Positions 1 through 6,198 are shown, counted from the first letter of the stretch. The stretch is DNA of 11,735 bases from DASSKW01 sp035690065 (GCA_035690065.1 DASSKW010000025.1:1-11735); one strand, 5' to 3'. The notes: generated by a model from the letters alone, not told the origin. Numbers and translations: made by a program.

Positions 1-258
1 CATCCGCGGGTGGAGACCATGAACGAACGTGCCGCCCGCATCGTCAGCAGCCTGTTCGATGCCTATTTTTCAGGCCATACGGGCTTACCGGAGACCGTTA
101 CCCGGCAACTGCAGCTGGCCGAAAACGCTCAAGGTGCGGCCGGCCGCGCGCGGGTGGTGGCGGACTATATTGCCGGCATGACCGACCGCTATGCCGAGCG
201 TGAATACCAGCGCCTGACTGAATCGGTCCAGATGACCGGACCGATGCGCATCGCATGA
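1..258 (+). CDS. dgt: Deoxyguanosinetriphosphate triphosphohydrolase, C-terminal end (5' partial)
   Basis: This is the last 85 codons of a gene whose start lies before the window; the frame is open from base 1 and ends with TGA. The tail contains RARVVADYIAGMTDRYAERE (about 37 residues from the end), which I recognise as the conserved C-terminal stretch of bacterial dGTPase-like proteins, where 'DYIAGMTDRYA' is typical. Family members are HD-domain enzymes that hydrolyse dGTP and other dNTPs to the nucleoside and triphosphate, limiting the dNTP pool in the cytoplasm. The HD metal-binding residues lie upstream and cannot be checked. In-frame GTG and ATG codons near the left edge (10 and 19) are internal, not starts. 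The gene is followed after 22 bp by pyrF on the same strand, so both may share a transcript. Family call is firm; substrate specificity is inferred. Confidence 0.85.
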   Translation, partial: HPRVETMNERAARIVSSLFDAYFSGHTGLPETVTRQLQLAENAQGAAGRARVVADYIAGMTDRYAEREYQRLTESVQMTGPMRIA

Positions 259-264
259 TAAAAT
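259..264 (+). promoter_or_regulatory. Possible -10 hexamer upstream of pyrF
   Basis: TAAAAT lies immediately after the dgt stop codon and would place transcription start near 271, giving a short leader before either pyrF start. There is no good -35 hexamer at 16-18 bp upstream (the sequence there is GC-rich), so this is only a weak candidate for an internal promoter, and pyrF may instead be read from upstream. Confidence 0.25.
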
Positions 265-280
265 TGCCCACCGTTCATCA

Positions 281-1012
281 ATGAAAGATCTGCCCATGCT
301 CTCCAGTAACTCCATCCCCACCCGCGAACGGCTCATCTTCGCACTCGACGTGCCTGATACCGATTCAGCCCGCCAGCTGGTAACGACGCTGGGCGACTCG
401 GTGCAGTTCTACAAGATCGGCCTGGAACTGTTCATGACCGGGGGTTATTTCGAACTGCTGGATTGGCTGGTGCGACAGGACAAGCGCGTGTTCGTGGACC
501 TGAAGTTCTTCGATATCCCTGCTACTGTGCAGGCCGCCGTACGACAATTGTCGAAACGTGGCGCCACTTTCTGCACCATCCATGGCAACCAATCGCTCAT
601 GGAAGCAGCCGCGGAAGTGAAAGGCCCGCTCAAGGTCCTCGCAGTCACTGCGCTCACCAGTCTGGATCGTGGCGATCTCGACGATCTTGGGTTCCAATGC
701 GATGTCGCAGAACTGGTATTGTCGCGCGCACGCCGGGCACTCGAAGCCGGATGCGATGGCGTCGTCTCTTCTGGCATGGAAGCGGCCAGGCTGCGTGAAT
801 TCATCGACCATCGCTTGCTGGTGATAACGCCCGGAATACGGCCGGTGGAAAACCGCCCGGACGATGATCAAAAGCGTGCCGTGACGGTCGAACAGGCATT
901 CAACAACGGTGCCGATTACATCGTGGTGGGCCGCCCGATCCGCAAGGCAGCGGATCCGCGGGCTGCCGCCGAAGCGATCCAGACCAGCATCGCCGGACTA
1001 TTCGGCAAATAA
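281..1012 (+). CDS. pyrF: Orotidine 5'-phosphate decarboxylase
   Basis: PyrF converts orotidine 5'-monophosphate to UMP, the last step of de novo pyrimidine synthesis, in the cytoplasm. Counting from the second possible start (296, MLSSN...), the protein shows the TIM-barrel landmarks in order: LDVPD with Asp18, YKIG with Lys40, the catalytic tetrad motif VDLKFFDIPAT (Asp68, Lys70, Asp73), the phosphate-gripping ITPGIRP at 177-183, and VVGRPI with Arg213. Length (243 aa from 281, or 238 aa from 296) fits the bacterial family of roughly 230-245 aa. The start is uncertain: neither ATG has a strong Shine-Dalgarno. The 296 ATG is preceded by GAAAGA at 7 nt, while the 281 ATG has none; family N-termini usually begin shortly before the first strand, which favours 296. 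The gene lies 22 bp after dgt and 51 bp before hemE on the same strand. Confidence 0.96.
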   Translation: MKDLPMLSSNSIPTRERLIFALDVPDTDSARQLVTTLGDSVQFYKIGLELFMTGGYFELLDWLVRQDKRVFVDLKFFDIPATVQAAVRQLSKRGATFCTIHGNQSLMEAAAEVKGPLKVLAVTALTSLDRGDLDDLGFQCDVAELVLSRARRALEAGCDGVVSSGMEAARLREFIDHRLLVITPGIRPVENRPDDDQKRAVTVEQAFNNGADYIVVGRPIRKAADPRAAAEAIQTSIAGLFGK

Positions 1013-1027
1013 TGCGATTCGTTATCG

Positions 1028-1060
1028 CCCTCTCCCCCTTGGAGAGGGATAGAGAGAGGG
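1028..1060 (+). repeat. REP-like CCCTCTCC/GGAGAGGG palindrome before hemE
   Basis: CCCTCTCC (1028-1035) and GGAGAGGG (1041-1048) form a perfect 8-bp stem with a 5-nt loop. A second purine-rich arm, GAGAGGG (1054-1060), can pair with CCCTCTC (1028-1034) instead. The wording (CCCTCTCC...GGAGAGGG...GAGAGGGTTAG) resembles a class of REP-like elements that I know to be dispersed in many proteobacterial genomes. No U-tract follows, so it is not a standard terminator. The second arm ends 3 nt before the hemE GTG and is the only Shine-Dalgarno-like sequence there. Confidence 0.7.
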
Positions 1061-1063
1061 TTA

Positions 1064-2134
1064 GTGACAAAAACCGTTCTGAAAAATGACCTGCTGCTGC
1101 GCGCGCTGCTGCGTCAACCAATCGAACGCACCCCGACATGGATCATGCGACAGGCAGGACGCTATCTGCCTGAATATCGCGCGACGCGTGCACGCGCTGG
1201 TGACTTCATCAAACTGATGAGTACGCCGGAACTTGCCTGCGAAGTCACCCTGCAACCGCTGGTACGTTTCCCACTCGATGCGGCTATCCTATTTTCGGAC
1301 ATCCTCACCATCCCGTCCGCCATGGGCCTGGGATTGCATTTCGTGGAAGGCGAAGGCCCCGCGTTCGAGTATCCGCTGCACGACGTCGAGAGTGTAAAGA
1401 AACTCAGCATACCCGATCCGGAAACCGACATCCGCTACGTGGTGGATGCCGTGCGTCTGATCCGTGCGGAACTCGCCGGCCGCGTGCCGCTCATCGGTTT
1501 CGCCGGCAGTCCCTGGACCCTGGCCACTTACATGGTCGAAGGCCGGTCCAGTCGCGAGTTCGCGCGCATCAAGACGATGCTCTACCAGGAACCTGCCACA
1601 CTGCACCTGTTGCTGGAAAAACTCGCCGCTGCCGTCACGCTGTATCTTAATGCCCAGATCGCAGCCGGCGCGCAGACGGTAATGCTGTTCGATACCTGGG
1701 GCGGCGCGCTGGCGGCAGCGGAATATCGCGAATTCTCGCTGCAATACATGACCCGCATCGTCAGTGGCCTCACCCGTGAACGGGAAGACCGGCGGGTGCC
1801 GGTCATCCTGTTCACCAAAGGCGGCGGTGGCTGGCTCGAAGCGATGGCTGGATCGGGCGCGGATGCGCTTGGGATCGACTGGACCCAGGATATCGGTGAT
1901 GCGCGCCGGCGCGTGGGCAACAAGGTCGCGTTACAGGGCAATCTCGATCCCGCCGTGCTGCGCGCCGCGCCTGAGCACATCCGCGAACAAGTCGGAAAAG
2001 TCCTGGAAAGCTTCGGGAACGACAGCGGTCATGTCTTCAATCTGGGACACGGCATCACCCAGGACATCAAGCCTGAACATCTCGCTGCGCTGGTGGCCGC
2101 AGTGGAAGAATTAAGTCCGAAGTATCACCGCTGA
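1064..2134 (+). CDS. hemE: Uroporphyrinogen decarboxylase
   Basis: HemE removes four acetate carboxyl groups from uroporphyrinogen III to give coproporphyrinogen III in heme synthesis; it is a cytoplasmic TIM-barrel enzyme. At 356 aa it matches the usual length (about 354) and aligns from end to end by eye with the E. coli protein. Visible landmarks are MRQAGRYLPEY (28-38, substrate-binding Arg29 and Arg33), DAAILFSDILTIPSAMGLGL with the catalytic Asp79, GSPWTLATYMVEG with Tyr156, FDTWGG, LQGNLDP, and FNLGHGI with His329. The start is GTG at 1064: the N-terminus MTKTVLKNDLLLRALLRQP matches the family, no ATG lies in frame between the upstream stop and this codon, and GAGAGG at 1054-1059 is a close Shine-Dalgarno (4 nt spacing). 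That site belongs to the preceding REP-like element, so initiation could depend on RNA folding. Confidence 0.97.
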   Translation: MTKTVLKNDLLLRALLRQPIERTPTWIMRQAGRYLPEYRATRARAGDFIKLMSTPELACEVTLQPLVRFPLDAAILFSDILTIPSAMGLGLHFVEGEGPAFEYPLHDVESVKKLSIPDPETDIRYVVDAVRLIRAELAGRVPLIGFAGSPWTLATYMVEGRSSREFARIKTMLYQEPATLHLLLEKLAAAVTLYLNAQIAAGAQTVMLFDTWGGALAAAEYREFSLQYMTRIVSGLTREREDRRVPVILFTKGGGGWLEAMAGSGADALGIDWTQDIGDARRRVGNKVALQGNLDPAVLRAAPEHIREQVGKVLESFGNDSGHVFNLGHGITQDIKPEHLAALVAAVEELSPKYHR

Positions 2135-2188
2135 GATTTCAAACCACTCCATTTCCGATCCTGTCATCGCAGTGACGACACAATCCAG

Positions 2189-2272
2189 GGATTGCTTCGC
2201 TTCGCTCGCAATGACAGGGAAAATAGCCACAGAGTCCATGTCATTGCGAGGAGCGTAGCGACGAAGCAATCC
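2189..2272. repeat. Large inverted repeat of a dispersed 'CATTGCGAG...GAAGCAATCC' element
   Basis: The left arm 2189-2215 (GGATTGCTTCG...CGCAATGAC) is the reverse complement of a shortened form of the right arm 2239-2272 (TGTCATTGCGAGG...GAAGCAATCC), with a 23-nt spacer. The innermost 9 bp (CGCAATGAC/GTCATTGCG) and the outer GGATTGCTTCG/CGAAGCAATCC match perfectly; the right arm has extra bases in the middle. From general knowledge, this sequence family is a dispersed palindromic repeat in many bacterial genomes and produces well-known spurious translations such as 'SLRAKRSNP'. Its place between convergent genes suits a transcript-end hairpin; that role is inferred. Confidence 0.8.
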
Positions 2273-2311
2273 CGGGATAAAGTACGACTCCGCACCACTG
2301 CCACTCTCGTG
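2207..2311. repeat. Tandem repeat unit A (about 105 bp)
   Basis: First copy of a tandem duplication. It begins CGCAATGACAGGGAAAATAG, carries the 9-bp inverted pair CGCAATGAC (2207-2215) and GTCATTGCG (2240-2248), the GAGGAGCGTAGCGACGAAGCAA core, and ends with ACTCCGCACCACTGCCACTCTCG. It differs from unit B by one indel and a handful of substitutions. Confidence 0.85.
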
Positions 2312-2417
2312 CGCAATGACGGGAAAATAGCCGCAGAGTCCATGTCATTGCGAGGAGCGTAGCGACGAAGCAACCCCGGAATGAAGTACGACTCCGCACC
2401 ACTGCCACTCTCGTGCG
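2312..2417. repeat. Tandem repeat unit B (about 104 bp)
   Basis: Second copy of the same unit, displaced by 104-105 bp. The pair CGCAATGAC (2312-2320) and GTCATTGCG (2344-2352) is preserved, so each unit can form its own hairpin with a 23-24 nt loop. Differences from unit A include ACGGG for ACAGGG, GCCGCAG for GCCACAG, and AACCCCGGAATGAAG for AATCCCGGGATAAAG. High identity suggests a fairly recent duplication. Confidence 0.85.
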
Positions 2418-2477
2418 GCCGCCATGGATGGGAGTCATGCACGGATAACAGGATTGTTTTAAACAAACGCTCCCGGT

Positions 2478-4157
2478 TCAAGAAGCCTTCTTCAAATCCT
2501 CATCCCGCAACTCGCGACGCAGTATCTTGCCCACATTCGACTTGGGCAATTCATCGCGGAATTCCACGAACTTCGGCACTTTGTAGCCGGTCAGATACTT
2601 GTGACAGTGCGCGATCAGTTCTTCGGCGGTGAGCGCCGGATCCTTGCGCACCACGAACAGTTTCACGATTTCGCCGGAATGCTCGCTCGGTACACCGATA
2701 GCGGCACATTCCCGTACCCCGGGATGCAGCATCGCGGCATCCTCGACTTCGTTTGGATATACGTTGAATCCGGATACCAGGATCATGTCTTTCTTGCGAT
2801 CCACGATATATACGTAGCCTTTCTCGTCTATGCGCCCCATGTCACCGGTACGCAACCAGCCGTCCGCACTGAGCACTTTGGCGGTCTCATCCGGCCGGTT
2901 CCAGTAACCGCGCATCACCTGCGGTCCCTTGAAACACAATTCTCCCACTTCACCAATCGCGAGTTCCTTATCATCGTCATCCCGAACACTGATGTCCGTG
3001 GAAGGAATCGGCAGGCCGATACTGGCGTTGTAATCTTTCAGATCCAGCGGATTGATACAGGCTGCAGGCGAAGTCTCGGTCAGACCGTAGGCTTCGACGA
3101 TCGGCAGGCCGGTGACTTTTTTCCAGTGTTCAGCGACTGCGCGCTGTACCGCCATACCGCCACCGAGAGCCAGTTTCAAGGTGCTGAAATCCAGCTTGTC
3201 AAAACCGGGGGTGTGTAGCAGACCATTGAACAGGGTATTCACACCGGTAATGACACTGAAGCGCGTACCGGCGAGCGTCTTGACGAAATCCGGCATGTCG
3301 CGTGGATTGGTGATAAGCACGTTACGCCCGCCGAGGGTGATGAACACCAGGCAGTTCGCCGTCAATGAGAAGATGTGGTAGAGCGGCAAAGCAGTGATCA
3401 CCACTTCCTGACCAGGCTGCAACGACGTACCCAGCCAGGCTGAAGCCTGCAATACATTCGCTACCATATTGCCGTGCGTCAACACTGCACCTTTCGATAC
3501 GCCGGTAGTGCCGCCGGTATATTGCAGGAATGCGATGTCTTCATGCCCGAGCGTCACATCATCCGGCTTATGTCGTGCGCCCTCTGCGAGTACCGCACGG
3601 AAACCCTGCGCGTGTCCGATGCACCAGGCCGGCACCATCTTCTTTATGTGTCGTACCACGAAATTGACCAGCGGGCGCTTCGGGAAACCCAGCAGATCGC
3701 CGATGGCGGTGACCACTACATGTTTTACATCCGTGTTGCCCAGTATCTGTTGCAGCGTAGTGGCAAAATTCTCCAGGATCACGATGGCGGTGGCGCCGGA
3801 ATCCCTGAGCTGGTGTTCGAGTTCGTGCGCGGTGTAGAGCGGATTCACGTTCACCACCACCATGCCCGCGCGCAGGATACCGAACAGGGCTATCGGATAT
3901 TGCAGCATGTTCGGCATCATCAGCGCGACACGCTCGCCTCGCTTCAGACCCACGCCTTTCTGCAGCCAGGCAGCAAAATGCCGGCTCTGCTCGTCGATCT
4001 CGGCATAGCTGAGCGAAACTCCCATGTGGATGAAGGCCGGCAGCTCAGCGTACTTGCCACAGCTTTCCTCCAGGATGGCGTTGATGGATGCGTACTTGCC
4101 GATATCAATCTCGGCAGGAACACCCTCTGGATACTGTTTCAGCCAGATTTTTTCCAT
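2478..4157 (-). CDS. fadD: Long-chain fatty acid-CoA ligase
   Basis: FadD activates long-chain fatty acids to acyl-CoA with ATP through an acyl-adenylate, at the inner face of the membrane, feeding beta-oxidation and lipid synthesis. The 559-aa product (E. coli FadD is 561) is similar throughout. It shows the adenylate-forming enzyme motifs: P-loop YTGGTTGVSKG (213-223), YGLTETSP (357-364), the acyl-CoA synthetase signature DGWLRTGDMG...DRKKDMILVSG (432-463), and the C-terminal catalytic lysine in PKSNVGKIL (Lys544). I chose the ATG at 4157 because MEKIWLKQYPEGVPAEI matches the family N-terminus and GAGG lies 5 nt upstream. The frame stays open for 82 more codons upstream, but that stretch is not FadD-like. 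The gene diverges from the SDR gene across 142 bp that contain a possible promoter and operator, and converges with hemE. Identification is firm. Confidence 0.97.
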   Translation of the reverse strand: MEKIWLKQYPEGVPAEIDIGKYASINAILEESCGKYAELPAFIHMGVSLSYAEIDEQSRHFAAWLQKGVGLKRGERVALMMPNMLQYPIALFGILRAGMVVVNVNPLYTAHELEHQLRDSGATAIVILENFATTLQQILGNTDVKHVVVTAIGDLLGFPKRPLVNFVVRHIKKMVPAWCIGHAQGFRAVLAEGARHKPDDVTLGHEDIAFLQYTGGTTGVSKGAVLTHGNMVANVLQASAWLGTSLQPGQEVVITALPLYHIFSLTANCLVFITLGGRNVLITNPRDMPDFVKTLAGTRFSVITGVNTLFNGLLHTPGFDKLDFSTLKLALGGGMAVQRAVAEHWKKVTGLPIVEAYGLTETSPAACINPLDLKDYNASIGLPIPSTDISVRDDDDKELAIGEVGELCFKGPQVMRGYWNRPDETAKVLSADGWLRTGDMGRIDEKGYVYIVDRKKDMILVSGFNVYPNEVEDAAMLHPGVRECAAIGVPSEHSGEIVKLFVVRKDPALTAEELIAHCHKYLTGYKVPKFVEFRDELPKSNVGKILRRELRDEDLKKAS

Positions 4158-4199
4158 GGGATCCTCATCGGGAGCGGGCGTTTGCAATTGCGGTTCGTT

Positions 4200-4242
4200 G
4201 TGTACGAAGTTACACGGTATAGCAGCCATCGTAGTACGGCAA
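4200..4242 (-). promoter_or_regulatory. Candidate fadD promoter with overlapping inverted-repeat operator
   Basis: On the minus strand TTGCCG (4242-4237) and TATACC (4221-4216) are separated by 15 bp, or CTTGCC and TATACC by 16 bp, an imperfect sigma-70 pair. Immediately downstream lies the inverted repeat GTGTA-6 nt-TACAC (4200-4215), just where a repressor would cover the transcription start. Fatty-acid degradation genes are often under TetR- or GntR-type repressors (FadR, PsrA), but this sequence does not match the E. coli FadR or the Pseudomonas PsrA consensus as I remember them. Both promoter and operator are tentative. Confidence 0.3.
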
Positions 4243-4299
4243 GCAGGAAAGCAGTATGCCATTCGCGCTAGAATTGCGCTCCTTCCTGGAGGGCCTTGC

Positions 4300-5058
4300 A
4301 TGCACAAACCTGCACCAGCGGTGGCCTGGATCACAGGCGGTGGTACCGGCATCGGCCGGGCTCTGGCCTTGCGTCTGGCCGCGGCTGGCTGGACCGTCGC
4401 CATCTCAGGCCGGCGGTCCGGCCCGCTCGCAGAAACCGCCAGCTCGAACCCGGACCGGCTCCGCCCCTACCCGCTGGATGTAGCGGATTTGCAGGCGATG
4501 CGGAATACGGCAGCTCGTATCGAAGCAGAACTGGGGCCACTGACACTGGTGGTGTTGAATGCAGGGATCGGGCAGTTCCTGAAACTTTCCGAATTCAATG
4601 CCGAGATTTCCGCCAAACACATGCAGGTGAACTATCTGGGCGTAGTCAACGGCCTCGACGCGATCCTGCCGGGTTTCCGGCAACGTCATGCCGGACATAT
4701 CGTGGTAGTAGCAAGCGTCGCCGGTTATCGCGGCGTGCCGCGTGCAGCGGCTTACGGGCCCACCAAGGCTGCGCTCATCAACCTCGTCGAAGCGCTGCGC
4801 TTCGAACTGGAGCGGGCAGGCATCCGGATCTCGGTCTGCAACCCGGGATTCATCGACACTCCCATGACCGCCGACAACAACTTCCCGATGCCGTTTTTGA
4901 TGCGTCTGGATGATGCCGCAGACCGGTTGTATCGCGGTATCCTGAAACAGAAGTTCGAGATCACATTCCCGCGTCGGCTGGTGATGCCGCTAAAGCTGTT
5001 ACGTTGCCTGCCTTATCCGCTCTATTTCTGGCTGATGCGTAAATTTTATTTCCGATAG
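4300..5058 (+). CDS. Short-chain dehydrogenase/reductase (SDR), substrate unknown
   Basis: A complete classical SDR of 252 aa, an NAD(P)-dependent oxidoreductase with a Rossmann fold. Visible motifs are the cofactor-binding TGGGTGIG (12-19), NAG (87-89), Asn111, Ser139 in VVASVAG, and the catalytic YGPTK (Tyr152, Lys156), followed by NPGFIDTPM. SGRRS after the second strand, with Arg residues at 38-39, hints at NADP(H) preference. The C-terminus (about 225-252) is basic and hydrophobic (PRRLVMPLKLLRCLPYPLYF...), as in SDRs that sit on membranes, which fits a lipid-like substrate but does not prove it. The ATG at 4300 is chosen because GGAGGG lies 6 nt upstream and the Rossmann strand begins at once; the frame continues upstream without SDR features. 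The divergent neighbour is fadD and the OsmC gene follows after 8 bp, so the two plus-strand genes are likely co-transcribed. Confidence 0.92.
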   Translation: MHKPAPAVAWITGGGTGIGRALALRLAAAGWTVAISGRRSGPLAETASSNPDRLRPYPLDVADLQAMRNTAARIEAELGPLTLVVLNAGIGQFLKLSEFNAEISAKHMQVNYLGVVNGLDAILPGFRQRHAGHIVVVASVAGYRGVPRAAAYGPTKAALINLVEALRFELERAGIRISVCNPGFIDTPMTADNNFPMPFLMRLDDAADRLYRGILKQKFEITFPRRLVMPLKLLRCLPYPLYFWLMRKFYFR

Positions 5059-5066
5059 CAAACACC

Positions 5067-5537
5067 ATGAACGAAACCACGATCCACCACTATCACGCCA
5101 CCTGCAACTGGACCGGTTCCACCGGCACCGGATATGACCAGTACACGCGGGATCACTCTCTGACCGCATCGCCAGCCACTGCTGTTATCGATGCCTCCTC
5201 CGACCCCGCATTCCGAGGTGACCCGACACGGCTCAACCCGGAACAGTTATTGGTGATGGCGGCGGCATCCTGTCAGATGCTGTCGTTCCTGGCGATCGCG
5301 GCACGCAAACGTATCGATGTGATCGAATACACCGATCAGGCCGAGGGTTTCATGCCGGAAGCAGACAAACCGTTACGCATCACCCGCATCATGTTGCACC
5401 CGCATATCGTGATCGCCGGGCAGGGAGACCGTAACCAGGTGCAACAGATGGTGGAACTGGCCCACCAGCACTGTTTCATCGCCAACAGCCTCAAGACCGG
5501 GATCGAGATCGAGGCCAACGTGGAATTCCGCGGTTGA
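5067..5537 (+). CDS. OsmC/Ohr family protein, probable thiol-dependent organic hydroperoxide reductase
   Basis: The 156-aa product has the OsmC/Ohr fold signature. The two redox cysteines are in AAASCQML (Cys69, the peroxidatic position) and HQHCFIANSL (Cys136, the resolving position). A glutamate in the NPEQLL helix (Glu59) and an arginine in YTRDH (Arg28) are at places expected for the catalytic Glu and Arg. Members reduce organic hydroperoxides, including fatty-acid hydroperoxides, using dithiol donors in the cytoplasm. 'SSDPAFRGDPTRLNPEQLLV' is typical of the general OsmC subgroup rather than strict Ohr. The start ATG is 8 nt after the SDR stop with only a poor Shine-Dalgarno, which suggests translational coupling to the SDR. 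A role in clearing lipid peroxides near fadD is an inference from neighbourhood. Confidence 0.92.
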   Translation: MNETTIHHYHATCNWTGSTGTGYDQYTRDHSLTASPATAVIDASSDPAFRGDPTRLNPEQLLVMAAASCQMLSFLAIAARKRIDVIEYTDQAEGFMPEADKPLRITRIMLHPHIVIAGQGDRNQVQQMVELAHQHCFIANSLKTGIEIEANVEFRG

Positions 5538-5550
5538 GCCCCGACGGTAG

Positions 5551-5583
5551 ATGGATCCGGCCTGAAATGAGACCTGGTTCCAT
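5551..5583 (+). other. Imperfect hairpin after the OsmC gene
   Basis: ATGGATCCGG (5551-5560) pairs imperfectly with CCTGGTTCCAT (5573-5583): 5 bp, one T-T mismatch, 2 bp, one bulge, 2 bp, with a 12-nt loop. There is no U-tract, so it is at best a weak processing or Rho-associated hairpin. The remaining bases up to 5640 hold a small stem GCCGTT/AATGGC (5613-5628, loop GTTC) just before the next ribosome binding site, and nothing else that I recognise. Confidence 0.25.
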
Positions 5584-5640
5584 ATCGGCTGATGTCACTA
5601 CGGATAGACTGGGCCGTTGTTCAATGGCAGACGGGGACAT

Positions 5641-6198
5641 ATGGACTACTTGCAAGCCATAGCCGACAGGTGGAGCAACACCTTCATGCTGCTGAAGTGG
5701 GCCAACGAGCATGGCGTATGGGGCGCGGTACAAGCTATCGTGCTGGTGGCCTCGTTCGTGATCGGCCTGAAGATCATCTATTTCCCGCGCCGGCGGATCC
5801 GCAACCTGAATTTCCATGCGCGGCTGGTACGCAGCGAGCGCAACAAGTTCCGGCTGATGATTTACCTCGAACTGCGCAATTACACCGGTCGTACCGTGGT
5901 GCTGTCATCACCGTTCTTTCGCTACCTCGACCTGCGTGCACCCTCCGAGGCACACGGCGACACTCCATCGCGTGAATACGAGATCCGCTTCCCGAGCAAC
6001 GGAGGCAAGGAACTCACGGAGGTGGAATACCTGCTGCGCAACAAGGAATCGGTACACACCATCATCGCGCTGGATCCTGCACATACCGATCAGGAAGTAC
6101 ACCGCGCGCTGAATAAACACCGCATCGGTACCTTCATCGTGAAATGCATCTGGCTGCAGGACGCACCACGGGTGCAAAGACTTTCACGTCGGATCTAG
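5641..6198 (+). CDS. Single-pass membrane protein of unknown function
   Basis: I do not recognise this 185-aa protein. Residues 1-26 form a polar amphipathic N-terminus (MDYLQAIADRWSNTF...), about 27-48 is one strongly hydrophobic segment, and the next residues are very basic (PRRRIRNL), so by the positive-inside rule the C-terminal 135 residues probably face the cytoplasm. That part alternates short hydrophobic strands (FRLMIYLELRN, GRTVVLSS, YEIRF, HTIIALD, GTFIVKCIWL), suggesting a small beta-sandwich; no catalytic motif is evident. I chose the ATG at 5641 because GGGGA ends 3 nt before it; a TTG at 5617 could extend the protein by 8 residues. The gene lies 103 bp after the OsmC gene on the same strand and its TAG overlaps the stop of the convergent amidotransferase gene. 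Coding is supported by the membrane segment and ordinary proteobacterial codon use. Confidence 0.75.
   Translation: MDYLQAIADRWSNTFMLLKWANEHGVWGAVQAIVLVASFVIGLKIIYFPRRRIRNLNFHARLVRSERNKFRLMIYLELRNYTGRTVVLSSPFFRYLDLRAPSEAHGDTPSREYEIRFPSNGGKELTEVEYLLRNKESVHTIIALDPAHTDQEVHRALNKHRIGTFIVKCIWLQDAPRVQRLSRRI

Larger units (their letters stand above)
2135..2477. other. Gene-free convergent gap filled with repeats
   Basis: This 343-bp gap separates the 3' ends of hemE and fadD. I see no credible gene in it. Its left 50 bp carry minor inverted repeats: TGTCATC/GACGACA (2162-2168 and 2174-2180, one mismatch) and CAATCC/GGATTG (2181-2186 and 2189-2194). Most of the rest is the repeat cluster listed separately (2189-2417). 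The last 60 bp (2418-2477) show nothing beyond a short AT-rich near-palindrome around 2454-2466. No classical stem plus U-tract terminator is visible for either gene; the repeat hairpins may protect or end both transcripts. Confidence 0.7.

Noticed and set aside
1028..1048. Rho-independent terminator of pyrF
   Set aside because: The stem is strong but no U-tract follows, and hemE starts within 16 bp on the same strand.
2207..2417. CRISPR-like array
   Set aside because: Only two near-identical units of about 104 bp directly abut each other; there are no short repeats with unique spacers of constant length.
2164..2481. Short minus-strand reading frames with 'SLRAKRSNP'-like text in the hemE-fadD gap
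   Set aside because: This is the familiar spurious translation of the dispersed palindromic repeat, not a gene.
2601..3218. A 205-codon open frame on the plus strand
   Set aside because: Antisense to the C-terminal half of fadD, with low-complexity, motif-free translation and no ribosome binding site.
3474..4271. A 265-codon open frame on the plus strand
   Set aside because: It lies fully antisense to the well-supported fadD gene, its translation is rich in His, Arg and Gln with no recognisable motif, and such long antisense frames are expected in GC-rich coding DNA.
4158..4403. N-terminal extension of FadD by 82 codons
   Set aside because: The extra residues do not resemble FadD, overlap the divergent SDR coding region, and the ATG at 4157 has a ribosome binding site and family-like N-terminus.
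4296..4913. A 205-codon open frame overlapping the SDR gene in another frame
   Set aside because: The SDR frame has every expected catalytic motif, while this one is Arg/Ser-rich and featureless.
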